Source of the DNA: Cylicocyclus nassatus
Taxonomy: Eukaryota; Nematoda; Chromadorea; Rhabditida; Strongylidae
Direction of reading: 5' to 3'
Assembly (NCBI GenBank): GCA_958299035.1
Contig: CATQJL010000316.1
Location: 89,736,443-89,800,442 of the forward strand
DNA: 64,000 bases
Positions 23,601-37,527 of the stretch are shown in pieces. Made by a program: the position numbers and the translations under genes. The stretch's first letter is position 1; every line of letters starts with the position of its first letter. The notes beneath the pieces were generated by a model, which had not been told where the DNA came from, made no database searches, and was given only the letters and a program-made list of their open reading frames with translations.

Positions 23601-26600
23601 AACTTGAAGTCCTTTACAAGAACCTGTCTCTTTGTCAACTAAGGAAAAAGAAACAACGTTGATTCACCATGTGAACTCTTGAGAACTGTGCCATTCGATG
23701 TGCTGACCTCTGAACCGTGAATGGCAGTCATTCTCCACGAATAGCGCATTCATTGTTTATTTGGCGTGCGATCGTTTCGAGACGGGGCTTCCATTAGCTC
23801 TGGCCACGTCAGTGCACACCACCTGTACGGCTCCGGAAATGCTTTCGCTGGCCATTGGGAGTGTTTTCTGGGCGAATTTCTGGGGGCTGCCCACGCCCTA
23901 GCGCCCTTCAAACCCTGAATTCTATTCGATTTTCTGCAATCAGTGTTCGCTCTGGCGCATTAACTCGATATAAAACTTGCTTTACTCGAGTTAGGTAACT
24001 TGTTTACAGACTTCAAGTTCGATGTTTGCTACCTCGGTTCTGTTCAAATTCGCTTTCCAAAGGTCCTATTTAGGCCTTTCTACCTTGTTGAGTGTATCGA
24101 TTCGGTTTTTATCGGAAATTTTGAAGTAGATGTTCTCAATTCATTGAAATTAGTGCAGCAATAGGAGAGCGCTCTATTGGAGGACGCACAACATTCGTAT
24201 TTCATCAAACATGTACCACTTACGGCAACGAAAAACGAAAACTACATTGTCGAGGTCTTCGATAAGTTCAAGTGTACATCAATAAATCGCAACCATTAAC
24301 ACCTTCAAGGAAAAAACGAGAATGAATGAATGTAAGAACTTGCGCTGGTTAAGAAATGAGTTCCGAGTAGAGATATGAGAGAAAATGGGAGCAGTAAATA
24401 ATATTTCATCCAGACTACTTTACGAATAATTTTTGCTTGTGTGGAGACTCTGGAAGAATTATTTATTTATTTTGCTACTAATCCATTTATTTGTTCATTT
24501 ATACATACAGTGCCTTATTTGTCATTACTACTGAACAAACTCATTGGTGAGGGCGGTTATGTTGCAAAAATGCGTATTTTTCTTCAACTGTGTGGAAACT
24601 GAGGTTCGTATTCTAAGAAAATCTAAGCTTACAAAATCAATTCCACTAAATAATACTGGTAGTAAAGTGCCTAGAAATTTTTAGCAGTTTCTGTCTTTAT
24701 TTATTCGATCATTTTCTGTTCATTACACATACCATCTGCTTCTTAATTGCAAAGATACCGTTTGCAATTTTTCGCAAACCACAATAATTTATCCGAAACA
24801 AGAAAAACTCTCAGAATAGAATCTAAAAAATTTTCCTGGGTGACCTTTTGAACTTTCCCTCCATATTCTGTAAAATTGCGCCTATTCCCTGTCCGATGTT
24901 TTCCCCGATATCTCTCCGCTGAAATCCCATTTCGAGGGCCGTTGGGTGCTTGAAAGTAAACAGCTGCCTTTTTGCTTCTTCTGCTAAAGTTTTCACAAAC
25001 AATTCTAAGAATGTGTTACTTCGAGATCATAATAAACTGACTGAATACTCTTAATTCCATCACTCAATATCCCAGATTTTGTTGCATTTGTTCATACCCC
25101 ATTTTCACCAAATCATGTTCATTCATGGAGATATTTGAGTGTGCCTGCATAGTTTCTAAATAGTTCATGCACTTTTAGAACTTCTATCGCACTACAACTT
25201 CACGAAATCATTTCATATATCTCAACAAGCCAAAGCTTTTGCTATGAGGATCTATTCAAGATATAATTACGTTTTCCACAACGACTATCATAGTAAAATG
25301 GTGTATAGCCCAGCTAAAGCTACATTTGCGTCGAGAGCAAACTCTCGATTGGACTTTCTCGTTCGCTCAGCTCATATCCGTTGCCCATTTCGCATTTATG
25401 GAGCCGAATCGAGCGGAAGTTGCTCATTTGGGAGTCGAACTCCCAGGACGCGTCGACGATGTTTGCTATAGGGTTTCGAATTGCTTGCATGTATAGCTTG
25501 GTGATTTTAGGAGGGGGGAGGAGCGGGGAAGAAAAAAGAGGGAATATACTTGTGAGATATCATGACAACACATTTCCTCAAACTGCTAAGATATCATATC
25601 GCTACTGATTAAAATTTCACGTGGCTTTTGTAAAAGCAACTGTGAAACGGGAATGTTCTTCTATTTTTGTAAATTCTATCGGATTTTTTCTCACCGAGAA
25701 CTTTTTCGCAGCCTATGATTTTAATAATTGGCAATTCTAGCAAAAGTTTTTTTTCGAGTGTTATGCTTGAACCTTTTTTTTGAATTCGACGTTTTTATGT
25801 AAAATGAGATAATAATAACTGGAAGGAGTGTAACCAAAAGTGTATGCATATACGAGCTATTCGGTGCGTACAGAGATAAATCGACTCTTTGGCTTTTTTT
25901 CACAATATTCTTTATTCATAGTCTATCAAAGTTATTAACAACTTATAAATCTCCTTGAAGTAAATCACTAGCTTTTTTTTGAAGTTTAGTGATTAAGTGA
26001 ATAAGAATTGAATTAAATAAGCAGTAAAGTTACTAATTCAATTAACCATTTTACGCTTTTGAATTAGAAATTCTGCTAGACATTTTCAGTAAACTTTCAG
26101 ACTCTCAAACTGCTTTATCCCTTTCATCTTCTCAAAATTTTTCCCCTCTTCAACTACTCGACTTATTGAATTCAAGAGCTCCTTTTCATGGACAGCTTAT
26201 CAATGTCTCATTCATATCTCGAGCGGCAAGAGAGTCGGTCGGGGCCTTTTCATTGAGAAATTCAATGTCATAGCAATCGAGACGACAAGCGCGGCAACGT
26301 CGTCGTCAGTCACGCGATGCGATGCGCGCGTCTTCAATCTGAGGTAATCAACGACCGCGACTGCGCGACGTTATTTCCAGCTGTCAATGGCAGAAGTGAT
26401 TCCGGCTTTGGTTTGGGATTAATCTTCCATTTTACGGCAGTTTGGAGAGATGGGGGACGTTACGGGCATCTCTGGGGAGATTCCTCCCATTCCGATTTCA
26501 ATGGACGTCATGGTTTAGGTTACGGTAGCCCGGGCGTCAAATTACGGTATCCAATATACCATATCCGAATGCTATGGCTACACTCGCATCTATAATTTTC

Positions 26601-29600
26601 TCCATATCTCCCTCATGGTTTGTACCTTACAACCATTCGTGAGGTACATCCTCTTTGAATATGTGTATTGCACAACTCGCGCGATATCTCACGACTTATG
26701 TGCCAGCAAGTTACCAAATTAATGCCCTTTTTTGCCTTCTCCTTCTTTTTTCTCTGCGGAACAATTACAAAGTGTAAATAATTGTTCTTTCACAGATTGT
26801 TTTTCTGAATGATCATTGTTTTTGCTATTAAGTAGTCGTAGGATGCCGTGTGCACTGTGCAAACCCACATTTTGTGTTATAACCTGACTCTACTATACTC
26901 TGATTCAGTACTTGCGAAATCATCTCTTTTATTTTATCTCCCCTTATTTTATTTCCCTTCCCCCTTCCTTCTTCCAAGTCTAGTGAGCATATCTTCACCC
27001 AATTCCGCCATATCTAATCAGCCTTCAGTTTCTGGAAAGCCAGAGCTAGTGTCGTGTCTCTTCATGAATTTTTCCATCGCTTGCGTCAGAATTGCTTCCC
27101 TCGACACATTCTAGTCAATACACATTCACACCCAGCCCCGAGATGCTTTCAAAGTCGATGGCGATGAGCCGGTCATGGGAATAATTGCTGCAATTATGTC
27201 TGCGCTGAATTGATGCACTTCTATGACTTATTTTGGACACCATTTCACCCAAATATTGACATTTCTTAAGTGCTGCGCGGAACAATTGGAAATTTACTGT
27301 AAAACTGTGACTGAAAAGTTTTACATAATTACCAAATAATATATTTGAAGGCAGAAGTATGGATGTGGTTCGTAAGTGAAAGTGAAGCTGCAATAAAGCT
27401 GCGCATTTTTGTTTAATTATTGTTCCAGAACAATTATCATTTTTGTTTACCTCTAGATATTCTCAAAATTACTTGCAAATTGCTTCTTCTCCACGTCTTT
27501 TGAGCTCTGTTTATAACTGAGAAACATAAGACGTCTCCTAGTTTACACACTTGCCTCATGTTTCAGGCTCACCACAACGCTCTGCACTTTTTGTTTTCTC
27601 TCTTGTACCCGGGTTATTTTGAGAAGAAATCTCGTAGTGGTCCTGAATTACCTATTTCTACTTCTGATTAAAGCTTCTGACTTCGGAACTTATCTATATA
27701 TTCGTGCACTCTCTTCACTTGCACTTTTTTGATTTGGTTGCTTGCGTTGAGGTGCGGGAATGGAAATTTGACTGCGTTTTTTCATCTTTTACTTTCTTCT
27801 ATTCTCTGTCAAGAAGATGTCTTTTTTCATTTCGGTTTGGATTCAATCGAAATTATGAGTTATTTGCACAAATCTTTTATTTGACTATTTACTGTCCGCG
27901 TACATCGATGCTAATGAATGCATTTCAAGAAAAGTATTGTGAAAGAAGCTCAAGATGAAAAAACAAAGGACAAATAATAGCAAAATCGTCATAGCATGAC
28001 GCAGATTTCTTGAGTATGTAAACGTTTGGGGAGAAAAGTTTGAATAAATATATCTTTTCTTGCGTTATCGTTCCAGCAAACTGAATCTTGAGCTTACTTC
28101 CGGTTTTCTTTTTGAATTGACTAGTATCTGAGGCATCTTCGAGCCCTATTCTTTCTAGGATTAAAGGTTTTCAACATTTACAAATTGAGAAGGAGATTTT
28201 CTCTTTGACAGCACAAATTTTGTACCTGAGGCAGAGTAGGATGTTATTCTTCAGAACCGATAATTGAATATAAAGCCGCCTCTGAGTCAATTATCCACAC
28301 TAATCCCTCGTGAATACTCAGCGTCGTGTCCTTAGCATCGATTTTTGCGCGAAAACGTCGCTTCGTGTTCTGATTATTCGTGGAATATTCACTACGATCG
28401 ATGCTCTCTGACTAATAGATCCTCTCTCCAGTGTTGCCATTCAACGCTGTACTCTGTACATATCAATAAAAACTCATTGGAGTGCTGTTTGCTTTGGTCT
28501 CTACCTGTTCTCCTGCGATGTGCACAACCCGTTCCGTATGTGCTTAGAGTTGATCGGATTGTCTCCAACCCGCACACAGGTTATTTTCAAAATGTAGTCA
28601 AGCAGATTATGAGAGCACGCGTTTGGTTGTTCGCCTTTACTTTTTGTGCGATTACGCAGTATGGCTAGAACATATATTGCTTCAGTCATGTGTTGACTCA
28701 CAAGTTGCCACGGTGGTTTCGCAAAAAAAATGCTTTCTTTTTTTAATTTTTTTTTCTTAAATGCCCCTTCTCTGTAATGATGTCATGGTCATGAGATGGC
28801 TCTTTTCTGAAGACGGTTATGATACATGTCTTTGAATGTATAAGCAAGAGTCTTTAAATCCCAGAAAGTTCTGAGTTTTACCTATGTCAAAATGATTATC
28901 TCATATCAACAGAATGTTTCCTTGGAGATTTTTCCGCGGGGTAATCATAGCTGCTGTTTGAAATTACCTCTTCTCTTAAATTGAGTTGCCAAATTTTTTC
29001 TTATTTATTTCACCTATCTCATCGCACCCTCTTTACGGGTGAAAATTCTGGTTTTGGATTAAGGGCAAAGTTAAGAAGGGGCTTGCCTAGGGCGGAGTGA
29101 CCAATTTCTATTGAAGGGGATTCAATACAAATTCTTATAGATATTTATAATTGTTTGAGGTTAGGACTTGAATTCGCACCTGACACCACCGCACCTATTT
29201 TGAGATACAGTAAAAATTTTGCTTAGCGAAGATCAAAGAATAGCGTAAGAAATACTTTGAACTAAACGTTGAGAAATTTTGAATTATGCGTTGACAAATT
29301 AGTTTTCGACATAATAAGATCTCTAAAGTATTAGTTATTTATGTGATCTGCTACCCAGCTGAGAGCCGATATACAATTCAACTGTTGGTGTTCAAAATGC
29401 AGAATTTTTAGCTCTATCCCGTCAACTGTCAGTTCTTTCAAAGCAAAGTTACACCACGTGCAACTTCGCTTTGAATGAACACATCTGTAAATTTTATCAC
29501 ATATTATGCCGCAGCTGTTCTGGCACATCTTTGAGATGGTTCTTCACTATCTATTGCAGTCTTCTAAACATTGTAACAACAGTGAGACTCAACTTACCTA

Positions 29601-29880
29601 ACTCTCCCCAGCAATTGCCAGCAAATGGAACATCAGTACATTTTACTTTTACCTTCATTCAACGTAATTGTTTGATCAGTACATTCCTCGTAATTTAGTG
29701 CGACTAATTTTGACGTTTTTATAGAACGTGGACTTTTGTACTATTATGATACAATTTCTAACGATGCAAGCAAATTCTGCGTTTGAATTCAAATGAAACA
29801 AATAACGAACGTATTCCTCTGAAAAGTATGAAACTAATCAGCTCGCAACTGCGTCATTGTTCAAACGCTTAAAACCCTTG
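20642..29880. other. Long gene-free, repeat-poor stretch
   Basis: 9.2 kb with no supported exon, RNA gene or element ends. Frames up to ~118 codons occur but are isolated, AT-biased and hydrophobic by composition. It holds 11 G at 21,174-21,184 and 14 G at 22,580-22,593. A GC-richer patch lies at ~26,220-26,560. The sequence near 21,930-22,040 (CTCTCGCTTCGGAAATCG) resembles the interior of the 7,042-7,417 MITE and may be a remnant. Confidence 0.5.
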
Positions 29881-29884
29881 TTAA

Positions 29885-30034
29885 CACATTCACGACAATA
29901 CGACCCACCGTTGGGTCGTACGTGTCCTGCCATTTCGGACAATATGACCCACGGGTAGTCGTAAGTTTGACAAAGCAAAGAAGGCTCCTGTCCGAAATGA
30001 CAGTAATCGAAAAATCGGTCTCGTCGTGAATGTG
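29885..30034. mobile_element. Short piggyBac-like MITE
   Basis: A 150-bp element between TTAA at 29,881-29,884 and 30,035-30,038. The terminal inverted repeats are CACATTCACGACAA and CACATTCACGACGA. The interior contains repeated CGACCCAC / GTGGGTCG words and an inverted ATTTCGGACA / TGTCCGAAAT pair. Confidence 0.85.
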
Positions 30035-30038
30035 TTAA

Positions 30039-33000
30039 AGCCGCATTTCAGAGCTTTGTTATTACCTCGACCAGGCTTTGATAACCTCAAAGTTTAGAGT
30101 TTTCACATCAAGACCTGCTTGGTGTCAAATTTACTCAAAAATTGCCTTTAACCATGTGATTCATGTCGTGAAGAGTTCCCAACGTTCAACTCTCGTTTTT
30201 AGCCTAAAAGTTGAAATCACAGTCACCTTTGCCTAGCTTTTACAGTTTTACCAAATATAAGCATCATTATCTACGGTACTTAATGGAATCGTTGGTTTCG
30301 GTCTTCTTCTACTGTTCATTTTGTAGAGAAAAAGACATCAGATTCATTAGCTTTTGCCATTTATTAACGTCACCAACAATCATATGCAAGTTCGCAGCGT
30401 TCTGAAGTCCTGTGCACAATCAAATTTAAGTTTTTAGAGGCTTTTTCATTAGTGCAATACGAGAAGAGTCGCACTTTGACTATTTTCAAACACAAAGAAG
30501 CCGAAAAGGGGAGATTATTTGTGGAAACTAAGCCAAAGCCTGTTAGTTCTAATTAAAATAATTTTAAGAATATTGGAATGCAACTCGCACTTTGCTGTCA
30601 TTCGTCGACATTTTCCCATACAATTGCTGTCTCTTTTGCTTCTTTGTGCTAAATACCACTCAGACCTTTGCTTTGATTTCTGGTGTTCGTTCTGTAACAT
30701 TTATCAATTCATGATTGCTTTTTTGTACTCAAGCATTCCTTAGCACTCGTGTGACACTTTCGCCGAAAAACGTCAAACGATATCACGAAAAAATATCTAC
30801 GTAACAACCAGATAACCAAAAACAAACAGATGTATATTGTGGAGTCCAAAGTAAATACTAGCGTTTCAAGGAAGTCAGGCAAAAACAGTTCTTTGTTGCA
30901 AACACGTCAAAACATAAATTTACAAAATCCTGGCAAGTCTTAACATGTTTTTTTACTACTGCATCTTCATTCCATATGTCAGACGTAGTTTTGCATCACT
31001 ACTGTGCTCTCCTGTAATCCTGCGCTTTATGCGAGGTGGCTAGCAACTTCTGAGGTTTCATACTACATAGATATGGTACATATTTGGTTTGATAAGACCC
31101 TCTTTGATCTTTTCATGAGTCCGTTTTTTTGCTGTTATTGATGCTAAGAAATGTGCTTTTGAACTTCTTGAACTCCCTGATTTTGCTCACCCATTCTCTC
31201 CATATGTCGTCTTAATCTCGACATCCCTCATTAATGCTAACGACTGCCTATTCAAAAGTCATATTTCAACTGTGACACAGATGTATGCAAAGAAGAAGCC
31301 TGAACATTTGATATTTTGCCTTTGTTAAAACATAGGCCGATTGTTTTTTGAAGTAGAAAAAATGTGAATGTCAGCAAGTGCATACCTACGTCAGTCACAT
31401 AAGAAATTTTTATACTTTGTAAGAAGGATGTCAATCTGGAGCTTGTTGGAGGTCCAATTACATCATGTAGAGCATCCCAATAATTCAGAATGAGGTGAAA
31501 TAGCTTCAGCTACTGTTGAACTAGAGGGTACTTATGTGTCTTGGATCCATATTATAATTTACTCTTTTCTCCATTGAGCATCACAGCGAACGTTTTTTCA
31601 TGCTGTGGAATTGAGTAAAATCGAGCCGAAATGATTCAACTCATCGTAAAATTTGGATTGTTGTGAGGTTTTTGAGGGGATATTTTGATTTGCTATTAAT
31701 AAATCAACGCATTTTGTTTCGAAGCCTTTTCAGTTCCTCCTGAGGAATTCACATAAATTGGGAAGACTGACAGGGTATGATCAAACCTGCTTCAAAAGGC
31801 GGGAATCCAAACTTCACACTTTTTTGCGTCAAAGCAAAATATCAGGACTCTGAATGCAACAAATCATGATAATTTCTTTTTTTATAGTGTTTATTTCGTG
31901 TTTAGTATCTATCTGTTGCCATTATCTTTTTTGTAGAGAAAAGTGAATCCTGTAGACCGCAGTCCAAGGCTAAGGGGAGATTCGCTTCATAGTTTGTTGC
32001 CATGCCTACGAAGACTAGAATTGGACTTCATAGCTACAAACAGAAGAAAATCAGAAGCATTGCTTTCCTGAGTTTTTGAAAGGGGCTTAATGTATCAACT
32101 CTCTCTTATCTAGATTGTAACTCATGGACTTTTGCAGCGGGACATTTTTTTGGACCAGCAAATTAAAGTAATTCAAATGCTGCCAGAATTATGGATTTGC
32201 ATAATCTGTGTGAGAAAACTCGCACGATCGTTGACTTTTCGCCACAAATGTACAGTGGCCATGGTCATAAGAGAAGAGGAGAGAACGTTTTTGCACACTC
32301 TAAAGTTTCCATCTATTCTGCTGCCATTGGGAAATCCAATATTCAGTCGACGCTGGCAAAAGACTTTCGACGGCAGCAGAAAAAACTTCTTTCCTGAAAC
32401 TTCTCCTATAAGCGAAATCCGCTTTCTCTATCCGTCGGCTAAGCATTCGAGTGACGTCGTCCGAATGCATGGAATGGAATGCATAACATCGCTGTTCATC
32501 AGATGAACTCGTCCTTATCCCTCTCTCTCTTGTCCATCCTCTCTCAGCATGTGATTCTGTTCGAATCATTGCATTGATGGTGATTGTCTCTCTCGGTTTA
32601 GATACGTTGCGTTGCCATGGGCACTGTTACTAATGCGCCCTGAAATATCCCCGCCTATTCGACGTTTTTACATTTATTACTTGCTTGACCTTCCCTGGTG
32701 CAGTGCTCTGCAATAACAGGAAGATTTATAACTAACTTATGCATCCAAAAGTTTCAGCAAATACGGTTTAGCAGCTTGTTAATGCTACCACTCCTAATGG
32801 TAATTGTACCTTTCTGCATTAAAGGCAAAAATAGTCTGCATTGTCGGTTTTGGTAATACTTCCATAGGCATTTCTGTTTTGTATGAGACGTGTAAAATAT
32901 CCTCGAGTCATTTTCGACCCAATATGTGAGTCTGCACACTATGCGCGACAGCCGACGGCCCTCTCCCACTACTCTGTAAAACCTCTTCAAGTAACAAACT

Positions 33001-34303
33001 GTATGTGTTCTACTAACCATCACATACTCACAAATCAAACGACACGGGGAAAATGAGAAATCATTGGAAATGAGCAGGTTGTAATCATCCAAATCGTCAA
33101 TTAGCGCGCATGGTCTGCGACACGCTGAGTTACAATGATTCGACGATATTCATTCTTTTCTCTACCGTAAAGGTTCATTTGATTATGGTAGAAATCTCCA
33201 CTTTTCTAAAAGTCATATAACCTTGTTTTGATGTCTTACACTGAGCTACTTCTTCTTTTACTGAAAGTAATGCATTCATTTTTAGCCGAAAAGATCAGCT
33301 AGAACTTTTCTCATTTTTTGCAGCTGCAGAAATTTACATTTTCTAATCAAGGAGCTAAAAATGTAGCAAAAATATTATCTGTTTCTGTTTATTTCCGGTT
33401 TCCTAAGTTGTGGAAAGACATTAGTTCCTTTGTGAGAGAAGTAAATATTGCGCTAATCTTTTTTCCTTTTAAAAAATTCGCCTTCTACTTTTGGCTTGAG
33501 AGATTGGGAATCAAACATTGTATGCAAAAATTGGATAATTGTTAGGCAAATATTTCTATTTTGAAGTAAAAAAGATCTTTTCTCCGAATAATTTCATACA
33601 TTAGGCTAGAGATTCTCGTTTTACGCTAGTACGTACAGAGTTACATCAATTAAGCGTATGTCCACAGACTGGGTATCCCTACTGGTGGTAGAACTGAACT
33701 TGTATGGTTGTCTTTTCTGGGACGATGATGAAGGAATGTAATGGATTAGACTTCCTATTTAAAAGCAGATCTAACTCGTAGGTCGCGTCCCAGTTCTGTT
33801 AAAATCGTGTTGCACGCAAGAGCGGATTTTGGTGCCCTAATTTTATTTTGTTATTCATGCAACGTTTGATTTTGTGGTTTCGTATGGCAATGGGAACATT
33901 CTATTTATGCCACGTCTAATGCTACACAGTCATGCGCGGTGACTCACTGTGAATACATACAATACAATCCGGAAACAGAATTAGCGGAATAGTGTATAGC
34001 AAAATATTTTATTCATTGTCGTTGAAATTTATTCCTCGTTCTCTTGCTACTTTCGAAATGTATGCTCGAAACTCTGATATGGGAATGTGTGCAACGCACA
34101 GCAAATGCGCCTTGGGATTGATTCTCTGGTGCTATCTATAGCGGCTATCTAAACAACATTATTTTTCAGGTATTTTTGCTTGAAGGTATTACCAGAAAGT
34201 ATAATATAAGCTATAATTTTTTTCACTGCAGACGGTCATGGGCTATGTGTATACAGTTTTTGTGCAAATGCAGACCTATAGCTACTGCATGACGAATGTG
34301 CAG
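30039..34303. other. Gene-free sequence
   Basis: No supported gene or element. The 124-codon frame at 32,132-32,506 lacks a domain, codon-level conservation clues or splice partners. Confidence 0.45.
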
Positions 34304-34305
34304 TA

Positions 34306-34600
34306 AAGGCTACTGCAGGACGAAGGCGCAGAAACAGTATTGATTGAGCGGACGCAAACTCTGCGCGCGCGTATCTTCACCGTTATAAACACCGTGCTTC
34401 ATGCGCTTGGGGCTGATAAAGCTGTGTTTGCGGCAAAATTATTGCGCCTTCGTCATAGTAGGCTATACCTTTGAGCGCTAACGCGGCTTCGTTAGCCGCA
34501 GAGCGCATGAGGCGCAGGGTTTACAACGGTGAAGGTACGCGCGCGTCTTCGCGCCCGCTCAACTAATACTGCTTCTGCGCCTTCGTCCTGCAGTAGCCTT
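34306..34600. mobile_element. TA-flanked palindromic MITE
   Basis: A 295-bp element between TA at 34,304-34,305 and 34,601-34,602. The ends AAGGCTACTGCAGGACGAAG are identical as inverted repeats and the arms stay similar for ~120 bp (CGCAGAAACAGTATT, then TTCACCGTT). A diverged extra piece of the terminus (AGCTACTGCATGACGAATGT) lies just outside the left end, at ~34,280. Confidence 0.8.
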
Positions 34601-34602
34601 TA

Positions 34603-37467
34603 TATATTTCATTAGCTTCGCAATATATTAATACTGAATCCTCGGTGGGCTTTATATAGAAGTTCTATGACTATAAACTTGTGTTAAAGCGTATCTTTGT
34701 TGTGCAGAAAAACATTGAGTTTCGGTCCGGTCGCACTTTGTAACCTATCGCAGTATCGCATTTCAGTCATTTCTTTCTCAAGAGGCAGTTTATGTTGGAA
34801 CATTGTTTTTGTATGCCCTCTCATAATAACTATAGCAATTTGCAAGCCAACACGCCACTTGCATGACGAGAGATTATTGACATTCTAATAACATTCACCC
34901 GTCAACCAATACATTACAGTTGCCAGTGTATCCCTGCATGGCATACTCTACTAAAGTCAGAATTATTATTATTGGTTCTGCAAGCTGAATGTTCAAGTAC
35001 CTCCTGACAGCGTGGAAGTTGTTTGGACAGCGGGAAATGTTCGCACTTTGTGTTTTCCGTTGTATGGGAGCTTTTAGTGGGTTTCCCATCATGATGACGC
35101 ACTCTAAAAGAAACCAAAGGGGTGAAAGCTGACTTTTAGTTCGTCCCATTCTACATACGCTCAAGCGTGGTGTTGATCAAGAAAGCGAATGGAAGGTTTT
35201 GGAACTTTGAAAGCCCCCGATTTCCATATTTTCGTGTTAAGACTATTTGTCACGCCTACCGCATGTTGGGATTTCTCTGATAGTGTCGCTTTGTGAGGGA
35301 GGCATCCCAGGAGATATTTCAAGCATCTGCTTGTCAAGTGTTTTCGGCTTTCAAATTTGAGTTTTATCTCCAGCCTCGCTGCTTTTTCGCGATATTTCCG
35401 AAAACCAATCCAGTGATGGCTCACTCAAAAAAGCCTTCAGCTAAAAAACATAGCTCATGGGAGTATAAAAAAGAAGGCATCAGTCTTGTGAAGACTCCTC
35501 GAAAACATGTTATTCTCGGCATTCCAATAACTGCTAATGAATCATTTCGCAGAGAACAAGAACTTGATAAATTCACTGAATGCCTGCGAGTTTCCTTGCG
35601 CGTCACTCAACAACACTTCATTATCTCGTTCCCACTACTCTGTTTCCTCCCAACTTCCTCTTCCTAGTAGCAATCATCATCGTGATGTGATATTTCTCTT
35701 GCAGCGATGCTTCGCTTGCATCATTGAATTTATACACGGGATTCTAAAAACTTTGAGACATGACGCATATTTAATCACAATTTTGGTTGAAAAATGCCTG
35801 CTAAATGAAAAATTTCTTGCTATCTTAAGTCGGAAGTTCCTGAGTGAGCGCCGTCGCGACGCGTCTCGACGCGTTTTGTCGCCTTTGAGTCACTGAGAGA
35901 AAGTGAGAAAAGAGACACGCAGACATTTGAGAGCGCGACGCCCCAGCTGCATATATAATTTTAGATTTCTTATCCAGTTGTCCATGCAGTGTTTTCCAGC
36001 GCACATTTATCTATTAGTCTCAATCTCACCGTTGCTTTTATTTATGCGTCTGGGAAATTTAACGTTCATAATTTCCTCTATGATATCACTTCCTCTATAC
36101 ATTTTGTTCAGTGGGTATAAGAGCTAATCCCGGCACCTTTTTTGATCCTAATGTACTGGACAAAACGAAGCATTTCCATCACTGCATCTATCTGAAATTA
36201 ATACTTGAGACGTCGACTGCATGCATGCTGCAATGCTATCTGTATAAGTTCGAAATTGGATGCTCGATTAATTCCCAAGCGCTCGACTCGCTAGCGACAA
36301 CTGATTAATGAGTTCCTCCCCAGCGACGACACGAAAGCTCATTTGTATGAAAAATCTGTCCAAGGGGATCAGCACTCTGCTTACCCGCCTGATCACTCCT
36401 GACGCATTTTGTGGAAACCGCAGTCGATAAGACAGAAAAATTGAGGCGCTTATGCACCACGACTCATAGGCGTCGCTGCCGGACAATTGCTTCATTGGAA
36501 GTTATTGTGCTACCACTATGCAAGCTAGCAAGGACAAATATATGTAGCAGATAATTACTGCTCCGTGATATGATTGAAACCATGTTATTAAGCAAGCGCT
36601 TGCAGCTTTTGACGATGCAGATTTTGCCACCTGCAGCAGTGCAGTACCGCGAACACATCAAATACACACCGCCACGGCAAACTGCAGACTGAGGTGACAA
36701 CCGATTACAGCCAGCCCGGTAAGAATAGATGGCGACCACAGTGTTTGCGACAACTCCAGATATCCGCGCGCGGAAGGAAATCTATTTTTTGGCTTCTTGG
36801 GTAATTTGATTTGTGCAAAATTCAGTGCGGCTTTCATTCGAACCAAATTTCACTTTCAAAGCATGCTCTTTTGGTCCCTCCTTGATATCAACTGTAATTT
36901 TCTTTTGAAATCATGGGATCATATCTATAAGCTAGACTTCCACAGCCTCTCCAGTCTGCCAAGCACATAAAATGAAACGTCCACACCATATGTGTGCAAT
37001 TACATCCGACGTCCGCAGTTTTGCTGCTGCACTGCAACAATTTTCATGAAACTTGAACATTGAACTGTCTTGTTCTCCTTTACATAAACTTTAAGTGTCA
37101 TAAATGTGCTCTTAGTTTTTTATTGTAAGGAGTTTCATCATACTGTTATAGTTTCATTGCTTCATGCTTATGGCTTGGTTTACAACGGTATATTCGCTTG
37201 AATGCTGCTGTAATGACCAACAGCTGATTGGCAAGGCTGTTTTTAGCTATCATGTGAGATGAACACTATGACCAAGGTTTTCTGCAAAGTAAAGTCGCAA
37301 GGTGATCTTCAGAAGTTGTTTTCTTATTTGAAACGCATGGTCTATGAATGAATTTCATCATTATTGGCATCTGTTTTATCTTCGTCCTTTTCTCATTTCT
37401 CAAGAAAAGCGTTCCGTTCGTCTTTTTTTGTCGTCATTGTTTACAAAACTGTCATTTATCTCTGCAG
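34603..37467. other. Upstream region of the zinc-finger/BTB gene
   Basis: No supported exon. A frame at 35,416-35,667 starts MAHSKKPSAKKHSSWEYKK and is charged and protein-like for ~65 codons, but has no recognised domain and no good splice partner. The region could hold promoter and enhancer sequence or untranslated exons for the gene that starts at 37,528; that is inference from position. Confidence 0.4.
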
Positions 37468-37481
37468 TGTTTTGTTTGCAG
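37468..37481 (+). promoter_or_regulatory. Candidate trans-splice acceptor
   Basis: TGTTTTGTTTGCAG ends 46 bp before the first in-frame ATG of the zinc-finger/BTB gene. The frame upstream of that ATG is closed by TAA. Nematode messages are commonly trans-spliced at such TTTGCAG sites. A GTAAGT soon after it (37,496) could instead make this a small 5' untranslated exon. Confidence 0.35.
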
Positions 37482-37527
37482 ATTGGAGATGTCGTTGTAA
37501 GTATTGCTCCCTCTGTCAACCATCTCG

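Noticed and set aside
25420..25450. tRNA T-arm-like sequence (GGGAGTCGAACTCCCA)
   Set aside because: Stem-loop geometry is wrong for a T-arm and no acceptor, D or anticodon arm can be drawn around it.
32132..32506. 124-codon plus frame
   Set aside because: Isolated, no domain, opposite-strand frames equally long.
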